Part shown: piece after piece, positions 1 to 8,322 of the stretch | Layout: each line of letters starts with the position of its first letter | Numbering within the stretch: the first letter of the stretch is position 1 | Source of the DNA: Candidatus Eremiobacteraceae bacterium | GTDB lineage: Bacteria > Vulcanimicrobiota > Vulcanimicrobiia > Eremiobacterales > Eremiobacteraceae | Length of the DNA stretch: 64,000 nt | Assembly (NCBI GenBank): GCA_035314825.1 | Contig: DATFYX010000044.1 | Location: forward strand, 62,001 to 126,000 | Direction: 5' to 3' | Notes under the pieces: model-generated | Told to the model about the DNA's origin: nothing | Seen by the model: the letters and a program-made list of their open reading frames with translations, nothing else | The model's database searches: none | Program-made: the position numbers and the translations under genes

Positions 1-246
1 CTCGACCGTGCGGATCGGATGGCCCTCCATCTCCACCGCCAACGCGAGGCACGACAGCACCGGCTGTTCGTCCACCAAGACGCAACACGCGCCGCAGTGG
101 CCCATTTCGCAACCATGTTTTGTACCGGTGAGCCCGAGATCTTCGCGCAGCACTTCGAGCAGCGTCTTATTAGGATGAAACGCGACTTCGATCACCCGGC
201 CGTTGATGGTGAGTTTGGCGAGTACTTTGGGAGGCGCTACCGTCAT
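1..246 (-). CDS. [2Fe-2S] subunit of a molybdenum hydroxylase (partial, runs off the window)
   Basis: Only the first 82 codons are present, reading leftward from an ATG at 244-246; the reading frame is open to base 1. The peptide carries a plant-type [2Fe-2S] site with Cys46, Cys51, Cys54 and Cys66 (C-x4-C-x2-C-x11-C), as in the small subunits of the xanthine dehydrogenase / CO dehydrogenase / 4-hydroxybenzoyl-CoA reductase family (CoxS, HcrC). These subunits pass electrons between the Mo cofactor subunit and an acceptor. The C-terminal [2Fe-2S] helical domain would lie outside the window. The substrate cannot be judged from this fragment. The benzoyl-CoA operon 43 kb away makes an HcrC-like role conceivable, but nothing here proves it. 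Confidence 0.8.
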   Translation of the reverse strand, partial: MTVAPPKVLAKLTINGRVIEVAFHPNKTLLEVLREDLGLTGTKHGCEMGHCGACCVLVDEQPVLSCLALAVEMEGHPIRTVE

Positions 247-342
247 CGAAAGCGTGCTGCTCCGTTCCGTGGGCCGAACGACCGTTCAGCCTGTACGCTC
301 TACGTTACCTCAAAATTGATGACGGAGTCAACGCGGCCGCCC

Positions 343-371
343 TCAAGGAAGCCCAGTCTAATATTTATAAT
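343..371 (+). promoter_or_regulatory. Candidate sigma-70 promoter of the Cyc2-like gene
   Basis: A perfect -10 hexamer TATAAT lies at 366-371, in a locally AT-rich stretch that is unusual for this genome. The hexamer 17 bases upstream, TCAAGG at 343-348, is a poor -35. Predicted transcription would start near 378, inside the inverted repeats described next. Confidence 0.5.
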
Positions 372-401
372 TAGGCTACCCTAATCGCTTGTCTTAGGGT
401 A
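371..401 (+). promoter_or_regulatory. DtxR/IdeR-like operator and overlapping inverted repeat
   Basis: TTAGGCTACCCTAA (371-384) is an inverted repeat of TTAGG/CCTAA. It matches the right two thirds of the DtxR/IdeR iron-box consensus closely. It abuts the -10 hexamer, where a repressor would block transcription. A second exact dyad, TACCCTAA (377-384) with TTAGGGTA (394-401), shares its left arm and ends 6 bases before the ATG at 408. The sequence match is seen directly; iron control is inferred. Confidence 0.45.
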
Positions 402-407
402 TGCTGA

Positions 408-1505
408 ATGAAGGCGTTCCACCTGGCGCTGCTGATATGCGGCGCCGCAATGATGTTTCCGTCTCAATCGTCCGCGCTGCCGGTGTTCGCGCACCGCTAT
501 GGTCTGACGTGCGAGGCATGCCATACGACCGTGCCTCACCTCAACGCCTTTGGCGCCGCGTTCTTGCGCGACGGCTTCCGGCCGCCGCCGGGCCTCCCGC
601 TTGCGCCCGACGTCTTCCCGATCGCGCTCAAGGTCAATCTGCAGTACTCGAGCGAGCCGGACCCCAACGGCTTGCCTAAGGCGATCGTCGACGAGGTCGA
701 GCTGCTAGCATCGGGCCCGGTCACGCCGCATGTCTCATATCGGCTCGAGCAATACATGGTCGATGGCGGCGAGCCCGGCCTCACCCGCGACGCGTGGCTG
801 GAGTTCCTGAGCCGCCCGGCGTTCGGCGACACCGGATCGGCGTTGCGCGTCACCGCCGGCCAATTCACACTGCCGCTACCCGTCGATCCCGAGACGCAGC
901 GCGAGACGATCAACCATTATCAGATCTTCGATCAGAAGGTCGGCGACGATCCCTTCGATTTCTTCAACGACGGGATGGGGATCGACATCGCCTACGGGCG
1001 CGAGACGGATGGCACGGTGGTCCATCTGATGGCGCTCAAGGGGCACGACCCGCAGTCGGGATTGCCGACGTCGGGCGTCGACTCAGACGCGTACGCGCAG
1101 ACGGGCGGCAAGACCGCCGTGTTCTCAGCGTATTACCACAGCGGCACGAGGCGCTTCGGCTCGGTCCTCGACCTCTTCAATAGACAAGGGCTGGGCGCCG
1201 ATCTCTTCATCGGCAAGGCGGAGGCCGATATCGTGGTGCAACAAGGCTTCGATAGCGCGGCGAATGCTGCGGGCGCTGCGGCGCGCAGTTCGGGCGGATT
1301 CGCACAAGTGCGCTGGGCCTTTTCGCCCGCCCTGACCGCGCTGTCGCGCTACGACAGCACCTACGATCCGTTCGCAGGCCTACAGCAATCGCTGACGACG
1401 ACACTGGTCATGAGGGTGCGGCGCAACGCCAAGGTCACTGTCGAAGACGTGTCAGCCGGCCATGGACATCAGACCTTCAACGCGGCGTTCCTGTTCGCGT
1501 ACTGA
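408..1505 (+). CDS. Cyc2-like single-heme cytochrome/outer-membrane porin fusion
   Basis: The 365-residue protein starts with a signal peptide (about residues 1-23). One c-type heme site follows directly, Cys35-Glu-Ala-Cys38-His39, within LPVFAHRYGLTCEACHT. The remaining 300 or so residues alternate polar and hydrophobic in short beta-strand-like stretches and end in an aromatic residue (Tyr), as outer-membrane barrels do. One N-terminal heme fused to a porin-like barrel is the architecture of Cyc2, the outer-membrane Fe(II) oxidase of acidophilic and neutrophilic iron oxidizers, although Cyc2-like proteins also occur in bacteria with no known iron oxidation. The gene stands alone behind a promoter with a DtxR/IdeR-like operator. 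No clear Shine-Dalgarno precedes the ATG. Its role as an electron conduit is inferred; an uncharacterised mono-heme outer-membrane protein is the alternative. Confidence 0.6.
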   Translation: MKAFHLALLICGAAMMFPSQSSALPVFAHRYGLTCEACHTTVPHLNAFGAAFLRDGFRPPPGLPLAPDVFPIALKVNLQYSSEPDPNGLPKAIVDEVELLASGPVTPHVSYRLEQYMVDGGEPGLTRDAWLEFLSRPAFGDTGSALRVTAGQFTLPLPVDPETQRETINHYQIFDQKVGDDPFDFFNDGMGIDIAYGRETDGTVVHLMALKGHDPQSGLPTSGVDSDAYAQTGGKTAVFSAYYHSGTRRFGSVLDLFNRQGLGADLFIGKAEADIVVQQGFDSAANAAGAAARSSGGFAQVRWAFSPALTALSRYDSTYDPFAGLQQSLTTTLVMRVRRNAKVTVEDVSAGHGHQTFNAAFLFAY

Positions 1506-1902
1506 CGACCTCGATCGGCGAGTCGTTCCGCGCGACACGCAGGCCGACCCACGTGACCGCGGCTCCGAACAGGATGACGAGCGCTTCAAGTACTTTCGAG
1601 ACGTGACCGTGCCGGTACTCGGGTCCGGCGAACAGCAGATCGTGGCCATGGATCACGATGGCGCCGACGCTCCATATCGCTCCCATGAGGGCCAGCAGCC
1701 ACGTGCCGGCGCGTCGTCCGTTTGCGGTCAGCGTGATGCCGGTGGTCTGCAGCGCGTACGCCAGCAGGAGCGCCAGAACGCTGGCCGGCAGCGGAATGCC
1801 GATGCGCTGGAGATCGCCATAGTGAAAATCCTCCAGCGCGTGCGGTAAGCTGACGATCATCAGCGCCACGGTGAGCGCGATCAGCCAAGCGCGGCTGATC
1901 AC
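1477..1902 (-). CDS. Small integral membrane protein, about four transmembrane segments
   Basis: The 141-residue protein has hydrophobic segments near residues 4-20, 38-57, 65-84 and 104-122, and a polar C-terminal tail. I do not recognise a named family. It is the last gene of a leftward msrB unit: the preceding gene ends 16 bases before its ATG. Its 3' end overlaps the 3' end of the convergent cytochrome-porin gene by 29 bases, so the last few residues of both genes are encoded on opposite strands of the same DNA. Confidence 0.6.
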   Translation of the reverse strand: MISRAWLIALTVALMIVSLPHALEDFHYGDLQRIGIPLPASVLALLLAYALQTTGITLTANGRRAGTWLLALMGAIWSVGAIVIHGHDLLFAGPEYRHGHVSKVLEALVILFGAAVTWVGLRVARNDSPIEVVSTRTGTPR

Positions 1903-1918
1903 CGCGTGAGCCGTAGCC

Positions 1919-2206
1919 TCAGTCGGCGTAGCGGTCGATGAAGAAGGCGGCGTAGTAGGCTTCCCAGTGAGCGCCGGGCGCGTAGCTCTGCAGCTCCTTG
2001 TCCACGGTCACGAGCAGATAGATGAGATCGCTCTTGAGGATCGCGGCGCCGAGCATCGTGTCGAAGCCCTTCTCGAGCAGATGGCCGGCATACCAGATCG
2101 ACCAGTCCGGGTCGACGCCGTCGGTCGCCTTGTACGCGACGTGGTGATCTTCGGATGTCTGGCTGAAAAGCGCCGCAAGCTTTTGCGCGAGACCGTCGCT
2201 GCTCAT
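1919..2206 (-). CDS. Conserved-looking small soluble protein of unknown function
   Basis: The 95-residue acidic protein is rich in aromatic residues (DPDWSIWYAGHLLEKGFD near the middle; HWEAYYAAFFIDRYAD at the end) and has no signal peptide or membrane segment. Its ATG overlaps the TGA of msrB (ATGA, 2203-2206), so the two are translationally coupled. The composition resembles small helical proteins that accompany stress genes, but I cannot name a family. A part in methionine sulfoxide repair or envelope stress is suggested only by position. Confidence 0.6.
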   Translation of the reverse strand: MSSDGLAQKLAALFSQTSEDHHVAYKATDGVDPDWSIWYAGHLLEKGFDTMLGAAILKSDLIYLLVTVDKELQSYAPGAHWEAYYAAFFIDRYAD

Positions 2207-2682
2207 GACTTCGGCACGAACTTCAGCGCGACGCCGTTGATGCAGTAGCGCAGGCCGGTCGGCTTCGGACCGTCATCGAAGACGTGCCCGAGATGGCTGC
2301 CGCAGCGGCGGCAATGCACTTCGGTGCGCACCTCGAACAGCGATGTGTCGCGCGTGGTGCCGATCGCATCGGGGATCGGCGCCCAAAAGCTCGGCCAACC
2401 GGTGCCGCTGTCGTATTTCGTGGTCGAGGAGAACACGGCGAGATCGCAGCCAGCGCACTCGTAGATACCGGCGCGCGTCTCCGTATCGAGCGTGCTCGTG
2501 AACGCGATCTCCGTGCCGCTCTCTCGTAGTACGTAATACTGTTCCGGCGTCAAGCGCTGCTTCCACTGTTCGGGACTGTAGGAGACTTCGTACTGCTGGC
2601 CGGACTCCGCGGTGCGCGGACGTACGAGTGCCGCGAGCGCGCCGGCGAAGAGCGCACCGGCGAAAAAAACGCGTCTGGTCAT
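2203..2682 (-). CDS. msrB: Peptide-methionine (R)-S-oxide reductase MsrB, exported form
   Basis: MsrB reduces the R epimer of methionine sulfoxide in proteins. The 159-residue protein has the four zinc cysteines as two CxxC pairs (Cys76/Cys79 and Cys124/Cys127) and the catalytic Cys147 in RYCING. The block GWPSFW is also typical. Residues 1-26 form a signal sequence that begins TRRVFFAGAL, so Tat or Sec export to the periplasm is likely, unlike the cytosolic MsrB of many bacteria. AAGGAGAGG lies just upstream of the ATG. It heads a three-gene operon with the two small genes to its left. Confidence 0.92.
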   Translation of the reverse strand: MTRRVFFAGALFAGALAALVRPRTAESGQQYEVSYSPEQWKQRLTPEQYYVLRESGTEIAFTSTLDTETRAGIYECAGCDLAVFSSTTKYDSGTGWPSFWAPIPDAIGTTRDTSLFEVRTEVHCRRCGSHLGHVFDDGPKPTGLRYCINGVALKFVPKS

Positions 2683-2756
2683 CGAAAGCCTCTCCTTAAT
2701 GATGCGATTCCTCTGAGTGGATACGTGTCCCTCGCCACATCGGATGAATCAGCCCG

Positions 2757-2772
2757 AACGGGGGTCCCCGTT
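2757..2772. promoter_or_regulatory. Perfect 16-bp dyad between msrB and the desaturase
   Basis: AACGGGGGTCCCCGTT reads the same on both strands apart from the central GT. It sits 27 bases upstream of the desaturase ATG in the 116-base divergent region. It could be an operator or a short hairpin; no T tract follows, so a terminator is unlikely. Confidence 0.3.
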
Positions 2773-2798
2773 ACGCGTTTAGCGAATGGCTGTTGCAA

Positions 2799-3653
2799 AT
2801 GGAATTCAAGCGCTATAGCTGGCCCGTCGCGATCGGGCTAGCGATCATCCACTTGATCGCCCTCGCGGCGTTTCTCCCGATGTTCTTCTCTTGGAGCGGC
2901 GTGGCGGTCGCCGTCGTGCTCTGGTGGATGACGGGTGCGGTCGGCATCGCCCTGTGCTATCATCGCACGTTGACGCATCGCAGCCTCGTGATGCCGCGCT
3001 GGCTCGAGTACTTCGCGGCGCTGTGGGGCACGCTCTCGCTGCAAGGCGGTCCGATCGAATGGGTCGCGACCCATCGCCTGCACCACGCGCATGCAGACGA
3101 CGAGGGCGATCCGCACGACGCGCATCGCGGCCTCATCTGGACGCACGTCGACTGGCTGTACAAGCCGAACGACGCGCGGCCCAGCGTCGAAGAGCAGCAG
3201 CGCTACGCGATGGACCTGTGGTCGCAGCCGTACTACCGCTTTCTGCAGACCTACCAGCTGTGGCTCCAAGTCGCGCTCGGCCTGATCCTGTTCGCGATCG
3301 GCGGCGTCTCGTGGGTCATCTGGGGCGTTTTCTTCCGCCTCGTCTTCGTCTACCACATCACGTGGTTCGTGAACAGTGCGGCGCACCGTTTCGGCTACCG
3401 CAGCTTCAAGACGGACGACCTTTCGACGAATTGCTGGTGGGTGGCCATCATCACGTGGGGTGAAGGATGGCACAACAACCATCACGCATTCCCGTTCTCT
3501 GCGCGGCACGGTCTACGCTGGTTCGAGTTTGACCCGACCTGGATCCAGATCCGGGTCCTCAAGGCCTTGCGACTGGTGCGTGACGTCAAACTGCCGACGC
3601 CGACGATGCTCGAGCGCTTGGCGGCGCCGCGGAGCTCGCAAGCGCAAAGCTGA
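2799..3653 (+). CDS. Acyl-CoA/acyl-lipid delta-9-type fatty acid desaturase
   Basis: This membrane di-iron enzyme inserts a double bond into a fatty acyl chain using O2. The 284-residue protein shows the three family histidine boxes: HRTLTH (residues 55-60), HRLHH (92-96) and HNNHH (about residue 228). Two pairs of hydrophobic segments lie before the first box and between the second and third. The frame could open at a TTG at 2793, but ATG 2799 is the more likely start; neither has a strong Shine-Dalgarno. The gene is followed 23 bases later by a cyclopropane synthase, so unsaturated chains made here could be methylated next. The enzyme implies that oxygen is available at least at times, in contrast to the anaerobic benzoyl-CoA operon at 43-50 kb. 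Confidence 0.9.
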   Translation: MEFKRYSWPVAIGLAIIHLIALAAFLPMFFSWSGVAVAVVLWWMTGAVGIALCYHRTLTHRSLVMPRWLEYFAALWGTLSLQGGPIEWVATHRLHHAHADDEGDPHDAHRGLIWTHVDWLYKPNDARPSVEEQQRYAMDLWSQPYYRFLQTYQLWLQVALGLILFAIGGVSWVIWGVFFRLVFVYHITWFVNSAAHRFGYRSFKTDDLSTNCWWVAIITWGEGWHNNHHAFPFSARHGLRWFEFDPTWIQIRVLKALRLVRDVKLPTPTMLERLAAPRSSQAQS

Positions 3654-3676
3654 CCCTGCGGAGGGACACGAGAGTC

Positions 3677-5023
3677 GTGGCCACGACGCATCCTCCACCT
3701 GCCCCCGCCGCTTCGCGCGAGAGCGAAGCCACCCGCATCGCGCGCGAGCTCACGGCGCGGCTGTTCGCCGGCCTCGATGCCGGCATCGCTATGTCGCTCG
3801 CCGATGGCGCCGCATTGTTGACGCCCGACGGCCCCATTCGTGCCGAGATCGTCGTCCGCCACCCCGGTGTGCTGCGCTCGCTGCTGACGCGCTCATCCGA
3901 TCTGTCGGCCGGCGAGGCTATGGCGCGCGGCGACCTTGTCGTGCGCGGCGATATCGAGCACGCCTTTGCGGCGATGGATACGGTTGCGGCAGTTCGATCG
4001 CCGTCGGACTGGCTCGCGATCGCGGGGCTGGCAGCGCGCCTGCCAAGCTTGCCCGCAGCACAGCGTCCGCCGCGAGCTCGCGGTCCGGCTCGACTACGCG
4101 GGCGCGTGCACTCGATCGAACGCGATCGAGCCGCGATCGCCTACCACTATGACGTCTCCAATGAGTTCTACGCGTTGTGGCTCGACGCCGACATGACCTA
4201 TTCGTGTGCGTATTTCCAAGACGCGATCGAGTCGCTCGACGACGCCCAGCAGCACAAGTACGAGCATATCTGCCGCAAGCTGCAGCTTCGGCCAGGCGAT
4301 CGTCTGCTCGACGTCGGCTGCGGCTGGGGCGGGCTGATCCGCTATGCGGCGCGCGAGCACGGCGCGACCGCGGTCGGCATCACGCTCAGCACGAAGCAGG
4401 CCGAATACGCGCAGCGCCGCATCGCCGCCGAGGGTCTTGCCGATCGCGTCAGCGTTGAGCTGCGCGACTACCGTGAGCTTGAGCCGCTCGGTCTCTTCGA
4501 CAAGGCAGCCAGCATCGGCATGGTCGAGCACGTGGGCGATGGCATGCTGTCGACATATTTCGAAGCGGTCGAAGGTGCGCTCAAACCTGGCGGTTTGTTC
4601 CTCAATCACGGAATCGTCACGCAACGCGCCCACGAGCGAGGCTTGGCGGCCCGTTTCTTCCCGCACGGCTCGCGCTTCATCGAAAACTACGTCTTTCCCG
4701 ACGGCGACCTGCCGCGGCTCGCGGCGATGGATGAGGCTGCGCTCGATTCCGGGTTTGAAGTGCGCGACGTCGAGAATCTGCGCGAGCATTACGCGCTGAC
4801 CTTGCGCCAGTGGGTGCGTGGTCTCGAAGCGCACGAGGCCGAGGCCCGCGCGCTCGTCGGCGACGAGACCTATAACGTGTGGCGTTTCTATATGGCCGGC
4901 TCGGCGCATGGCTTCGCCGCCGGCAGGATGGGCATCGTCCAGATGCTGCTCGCCAAGCGCACGCCCGGCGGGGGCGTCGCGCTGCCGCTGACGCGCGCGC
5001 ACCTGTACCGGTCCCAACGGTGA
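3677..5023 (+). CDS. cfa: Cyclopropane-fatty-acyl-phospholipid synthase
   Basis: SAM-dependent methyltransferase that adds a methylene bridge across the double bond of phospholipid acyl chains. The 448-residue protein has the SAM site LLDVGCGWGGL at 210-220, the preceding HYDVSNEFYALWLD lipid/active-site block (157-170), MTYSCAYF, and the later SIGMVEHVGD and FFPHGSRFIENYVFPDG segments typical of the family. Start is GTG 3677 with GGAGGG 9-14 bases upstream. The first 140 residues form the variable N-terminal domain. Stop and next start overlap (GTGA), and the desaturase lies just upstream, so a membrane-lipid unit is likely. Confidence 0.93.
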   Translation: MATTHPPPAPAASRESEATRIARELTARLFAGLDAGIAMSLADGAALLTPDGPIRAEIVVRHPGVLRSLLTRSSDLSAGEAMARGDLVVRGDIEHAFAAMDTVAAVRSPSDWLAIAGLAARLPSLPAAQRPPRARGPARLRGRVHSIERDRAAIAYHYDVSNEFYALWLDADMTYSCAYFQDAIESLDDAQQHKYEHICRKLQLRPGDRLLDVGCGWGGLIRYAAREHGATAVGITLSTKQAEYAQRRIAAEGLADRVSVELRDYRELEPLGLFDKAASIGMVEHVGDGMLSTYFEAVEGALKPGGLFLNHGIVTQRAHERGLAARFFPHGSRFIENYVFPDGDLPRLAAMDEAALDSGFEVRDVENLREHYALTLRQWVRGLEAHEAEARALVGDETYNVWRFYMAGSAHGFAAGRMGIVQMLLAKRTPGGGVALPLTRAHLYRSQR

Positions 5024-5487
5024 TCTTCGATCGGACCTTCCACGTCGCTGCGCCCGCAGGCGCGGTCTGGGATATCATCAAGGACGTTCCGCGCGTGCTG
5101 CCCCACATTCCGGGCGCGCGTCTCCTCGAGAGCATGAGCAATGGGGCTCACAGCGCCCGCATCACCATGCATGCGGGACCGATGCAGGGCACGTACGATG
5201 TCGCGATCGCGGTGCAGTCGGTGGACGATCAGGCGCGCAGCGCGGTCGTGCGTATCACGGCCGACGATACCACCGGTCGGGGCGGCGTGAACGCCGTCGT
5301 GACGGCCGGAGTGCAACCGGCGCCAGGCGGCTCGCGAATCGATATACACGCGGACATCGAGGGCAGCGGCGCAGCGGCGGCGGCAGCGCTCGACCAGCAT
5401 CTGACGCAAGGCGCGACCCCCGGCGCCGCCGACGAGTTCGTCGCGAACCTGGAGCGCACGCTTCGGGGCGGCAGGCCCTTCGGCTAG
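5020..5487 (+). CDS. SRPBCC/CoxG-like lipid- or cofactor-binding protein
   Basis: The 155-residue protein starts at GTG 5020, overlapping the TGA of the cyclopropane synthase gene. It opens with FDRTFHVAAPAGAVWDIIKD and continues with VLPHIPGARLLE, the pattern of the SRPBCC (START-like) fold and of CoxG/CO-dehydrogenase subunit G relatives. These proteins form a hydrophobic pocket; CoxG anchors or matures CO dehydrogenase, while others carry lipids. Coupling to a lipid-modifying gene favours lipid binding or transfer here. The C-terminal 50 residues are Ala/Gly-rich. Its last four bases overlap the end of the convergent LuxR gene. Confidence 0.65.
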   Translation: MIFDRTFHVAAPAGAVWDIIKDVPRVLPHIPGARLLESMSNGAHSARITMHAGPMQGTYDVAIAVQSVDDQARSAVVRITADDTTGRGGVNAVVTAGVQPAPGGSRIDIHADIEGSGAAAAAALDQHLTQGATPGAADEFVANLERTLRGGRPFG

Positions 5488-8291
5488 CCCTTGAGCTTGG
5501 CGATGAGCTCCGCGCGAGTGGCTGCGCTCATCTTCGTCAACACCGACGACACGTGACTCTCCACGGTGCGCTCGCTCAGGACGAGCTGCTCGGCGATCGC
5601 CTTGTTCGTCTTGCCCTGCACGAGCAGATCGCAGATCTCGCGCTCGCGCGGCGTCAGCTCGCCTTTTGTTCGCCCGCGCCGGTTCACCGGATTCAACTGC
5701 GCGTTTAGCCGTTGCACATCGCGCATCGCGCCGGCGCGCGCGTAGAGCTCGAGCGCCTGCTCCGGGTTTCCGGCGATCTCCAGCGCTCGCGCTTCGTGAT
5801 AGGGCCACGCCATGGTGCGGAAAAGCTCGGCGGTCTCGAGCGCACGCGCGGACGCGGTCGCGGCGTCGCCGGCTCTGTTCGCCGCGTAGGCATCGAAGAA
5901 CGCGAGGTTGGCGCGCGTGGCGCGCGGCATCTCAGGTGCTCGCGCTGCGCCCTGCAGCAGCGCGCGAGCGCGCGGCAAATCCTCGATCGCGCCGTACGCC
6001 GCCGCCGCGATGCACAGCTCATCCGCATCGCCGAACCCAGGCGGCGCACCGATGTTCTCGAGCGCGCCGATGGCGTCGCGCAACAGCGAGGCAGCCTGGT
6101 CGGTCCTGCCGTGCGCCGCATCGAGCTCGGCGAACGCGGCGGTTGAACCGATCATCCTGGAGTTGCCGGACGAAAGCGCAAAGCTCACCAGCTCGCGGCG
6201 CGCGCACCGCGTCACCAGGGCATCGTCGTCAAGCATGAGACCGACCCTGATGCCGGCGCTTGCGATGAACATCTGGAAGCCGGGCGTCTCGACGTTCGCC
6301 GCAAGCGCCTCTTTAAGCAGAGCGCGTGCACCGGCCAGGTCGCCGCTGACCCGCTTGGCGTGCGCCGAAGCGACTCGGATCCAGATCGCCGTCAGGCCGC
6401 CGACGCCCTTGTGGCGGATGATCTCGGACGCCGCGTCGAATCCCGCAGCCGCTTGCGCGCTTTCGCCCGCTTGCAGCATCGAAATCCCGAAGCTTCCCCA
6501 GCATCGGACTGCGCTGCGGAAATCGCCGGTTTCAGCCGCTAGTGCAGCGGCGGCGCGGGTGTCCTCGAGCGCTCGATCCACCTCGCCTGCGCCGGCGTCG
6601 CTGACCGCGCGCAGCACCAAGAAGTTGATCCGCGTCTCCGGCGCGCGTGCGCCGGTCGCGGCGTCGGCAAGCGCCATGTGCTGCGCAAGGCGCTGCGGAT
6701 CCCAACGGAATTCGGTGAAGAGGCGCATCATCTGCACGTGCGCGTCGAAGTACGCCGGGCTTGCCGGATCATCTCCGACCAGCTCGAGCGCGTGCTGTGT
6801 AAGCGCGAAGGACTCGTCGGTGTGCCCGTACGTGCCATGCATCCGGGCAAGCTCGAGACACGTCCGCGCGGCGCTGACCCGGTCACCGCTAGCCTCGTAG
6901 AAAGAGAGCGCTTCACCGGCGGCTCGTTTGGCCTGCTCCTCGGCGCCGCACTGGTGCAGCGCGTACGCGAGTTTGAGGTTCAGCGCGGCGCGATGCGCGT
7001 CGTCGCCGCTCGTCGACTCGATCGCTCGCTCCAATGCGGTGGCCGCGTCGCGGTACGCGAAGACCTTAAGCGCCGCATCCGCCGCCAACTCATTGTACCG
7101 CGCGGCGCGCGCCCGCTCGTGCGCTTGCCACCAATGATAGGCGAGCTCCGCCGTATTCTCGTCGTGCGGGTGCCCCTCCAGCGTCGTGGCGATCTTCGTG
7201 TGGATCTGCCGGGCCTCGCTCGCGAGCAGTTCTTCATAGATCGCCTGGCGCGTGAGCTCGTGCCTGAAGGCGAAGAAGACGACGCCGTTGCTCTCTTCGG
7301 CGATCAGCGACAGTTCGACCGCGTGCTTGAGCGCCGCGGTCACGTCCTCTAAAGGAAGGCCGACGATCTCTGCGAGCAGTGCCGCTTGGAAGCGCCGGCC
7401 GATCACCGCCGCGTGTGAGATGATCTTCTTCTCCACGACGGTCAGGGCCGCGAAATGCTCGAGCACCGCCTCGCTCAGGGTCGCAGGCAAGCTCGGCGCT
7501 TCGAGCCGGCCGCTTTCCAGCACCGACTTGAGCAGCTCTTCTGCGAACAGCGCATTGCCCTCTGCGCGCGAGCAGATGGCGCCGATCGTCGCGGCTGGAA
7601 GCTGAGCCCGGCCCTCAAGCACGTGGAACACGAGTTCGTGCATCTCGGACGCGCTCAGCGCAGGCAGCTCAATGCGCCGCACCGCGGACTGGCGCGCAAG
7701 CTTGGCGAGCATCGGGCGCAAGGCTTGCGCGCGCTTGAGCTCGTCGTTGCGATAGGTGGCAACGACGAGCAGGCGCGCATCGCCGATATTCGCTGCGAGG
7801 TGCTGCAGCAGTTCAAACGACGCGCTGTCAGCCCAGTGGATGTCTTCGATCACCACTACCGTGGGTCGCGCTGCGCCGAAATCGCGCAACGCTTCGACGA
7901 TCGCGTTGAATTGGCGCAGTTTGTCGGTCGCCGGTTCAGCCGGTACAGCCGTGGCGGCGAGCTCCGGCAGCAAATGCGAAAGGGTCGCTCGGACAGACGG
8001 TGATGCTTTGAGGACCGCCGGGTCGGCGTCGTTAAGGGTTGCGAGCGCAGCGAGCCATGGCGCGAACGGCGATTGGACGTATTCGAGGCATTGGCCGACC
8101 GCGTACCGCGTTTCGGCGGATGCGAGCGCCGCGCAGAACTCGAAGACGAGGCGGCTCTTACCCGTCCCTGCCTCGCCGCCCAGCAAGACCACGCTGCCGG
8201 CGCCGGACTTCGCCGATTCCTGAAGCCGTCGCAGCAGCGCCAACTGCGGATCTCTGCCGACGAGTCTGTGCGTTTGTGCGGAGTCCGCCAT
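5484..8291 (-). CDS. Large AAA-ATPase/TPR/LuxR-type transcriptional regulator (LAL family)
   Basis: The 935-residue protein has an N-terminal AAA16/NACHT-like ATPase with Walker A GGEAGTGKS (38-46) and Walker B VVVIEDIHWAD (145-155). A long alpha-helical TPR-like middle follows (about 370-860), and a C-terminal LuxR helix-turn-helix, LTPREREICDLLVQGKTNKA and RTVESHVSSVL (about 872-930). This is the LAL architecture, often tied to secondary-metabolite clusters. The gene starts 31 bases after the stop of the borosin-type methyltransferase and shares its direction, so it probably belongs to the same transcript and may control that cluster. The inducer is unknown. No strong Shine-Dalgarno is visible. 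Confidence 0.88.
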   Translation of the reverse strand: MADSAQTHRLVGRDPQLALLRRLQESAKSGAGSVVLLGGEAGTGKSRLVFEFCAALASAETRYAVGQCLEYVQSPFAPWLAALATLNDADPAVLKASPSVRATLSHLLPELAATAVPAEPATDKLRQFNAIVEALRDFGAARPTVVVIEDIHWADSASFELLQHLAANIGDARLLVVATYRNDELKRAQALRPMLAKLARQSAVRRIELPALSASEMHELVFHVLEGRAQLPAATIGAICSRAEGNALFAEELLKSVLESGRLEAPSLPATLSEAVLEHFAALTVVEKKIISHAAVIGRRFQAALLAEIVGLPLEDVTAALKHAVELSLIAEESNGVVFFAFRHELTRQAIYEELLASEARQIHTKIATTLEGHPHDENTAELAYHWWQAHERARAARYNELAADAALKVFAYRDAATALERAIESTSGDDAHRAALNLKLAYALHQCGAEEQAKRAAGEALSFYEASGDRVSAARTCLELARMHGTYGHTDESFALTQHALELVGDDPASPAYFDAHVQMMRLFTEFRWDPQRLAQHMALADAATGARAPETRINFLVLRAVSDAGAGEVDRALEDTRAAAALAAETGDFRSAVRCWGSFGISMLQAGESAQAAAGFDAASEIIRHKGVGGLTAIWIRVASAHAKRVSGDLAGARALLKEALAANVETPGFQMFIASAGIRVGLMLDDDALVTRCARRELVSFALSSGNSRMIGSTAAFAELDAAHGRTDQAASLLRDAIGALENIGAPPGFGDADELCIAAAAYGAIEDLPRARALLQGAARAPEMPRATRANLAFFDAYAANRAGDAATASARALETAELFRTMAWPYHEARALEIAGNPEQALELYARAGAMRDVQRLNAQLNPVNRRGRTKGELTPREREICDLLVQGKTNKAIAEQLVLSERTVESHVSSVLTKMSAATRAELIAKLKG

Positions 8292-8322
8292 CGTTTCGCC
8301 CCCGATGAGGGCGTTTCGCGCC

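Noticed and set aside
1-246. 4-hydroxybenzoyl-CoA reductase small subunit (HcrC)
   Set aside because: Only 82 residues are visible, and the cysteine pattern is common to all Mo-hydroxylase small subunits. No partner subunits are in the window.
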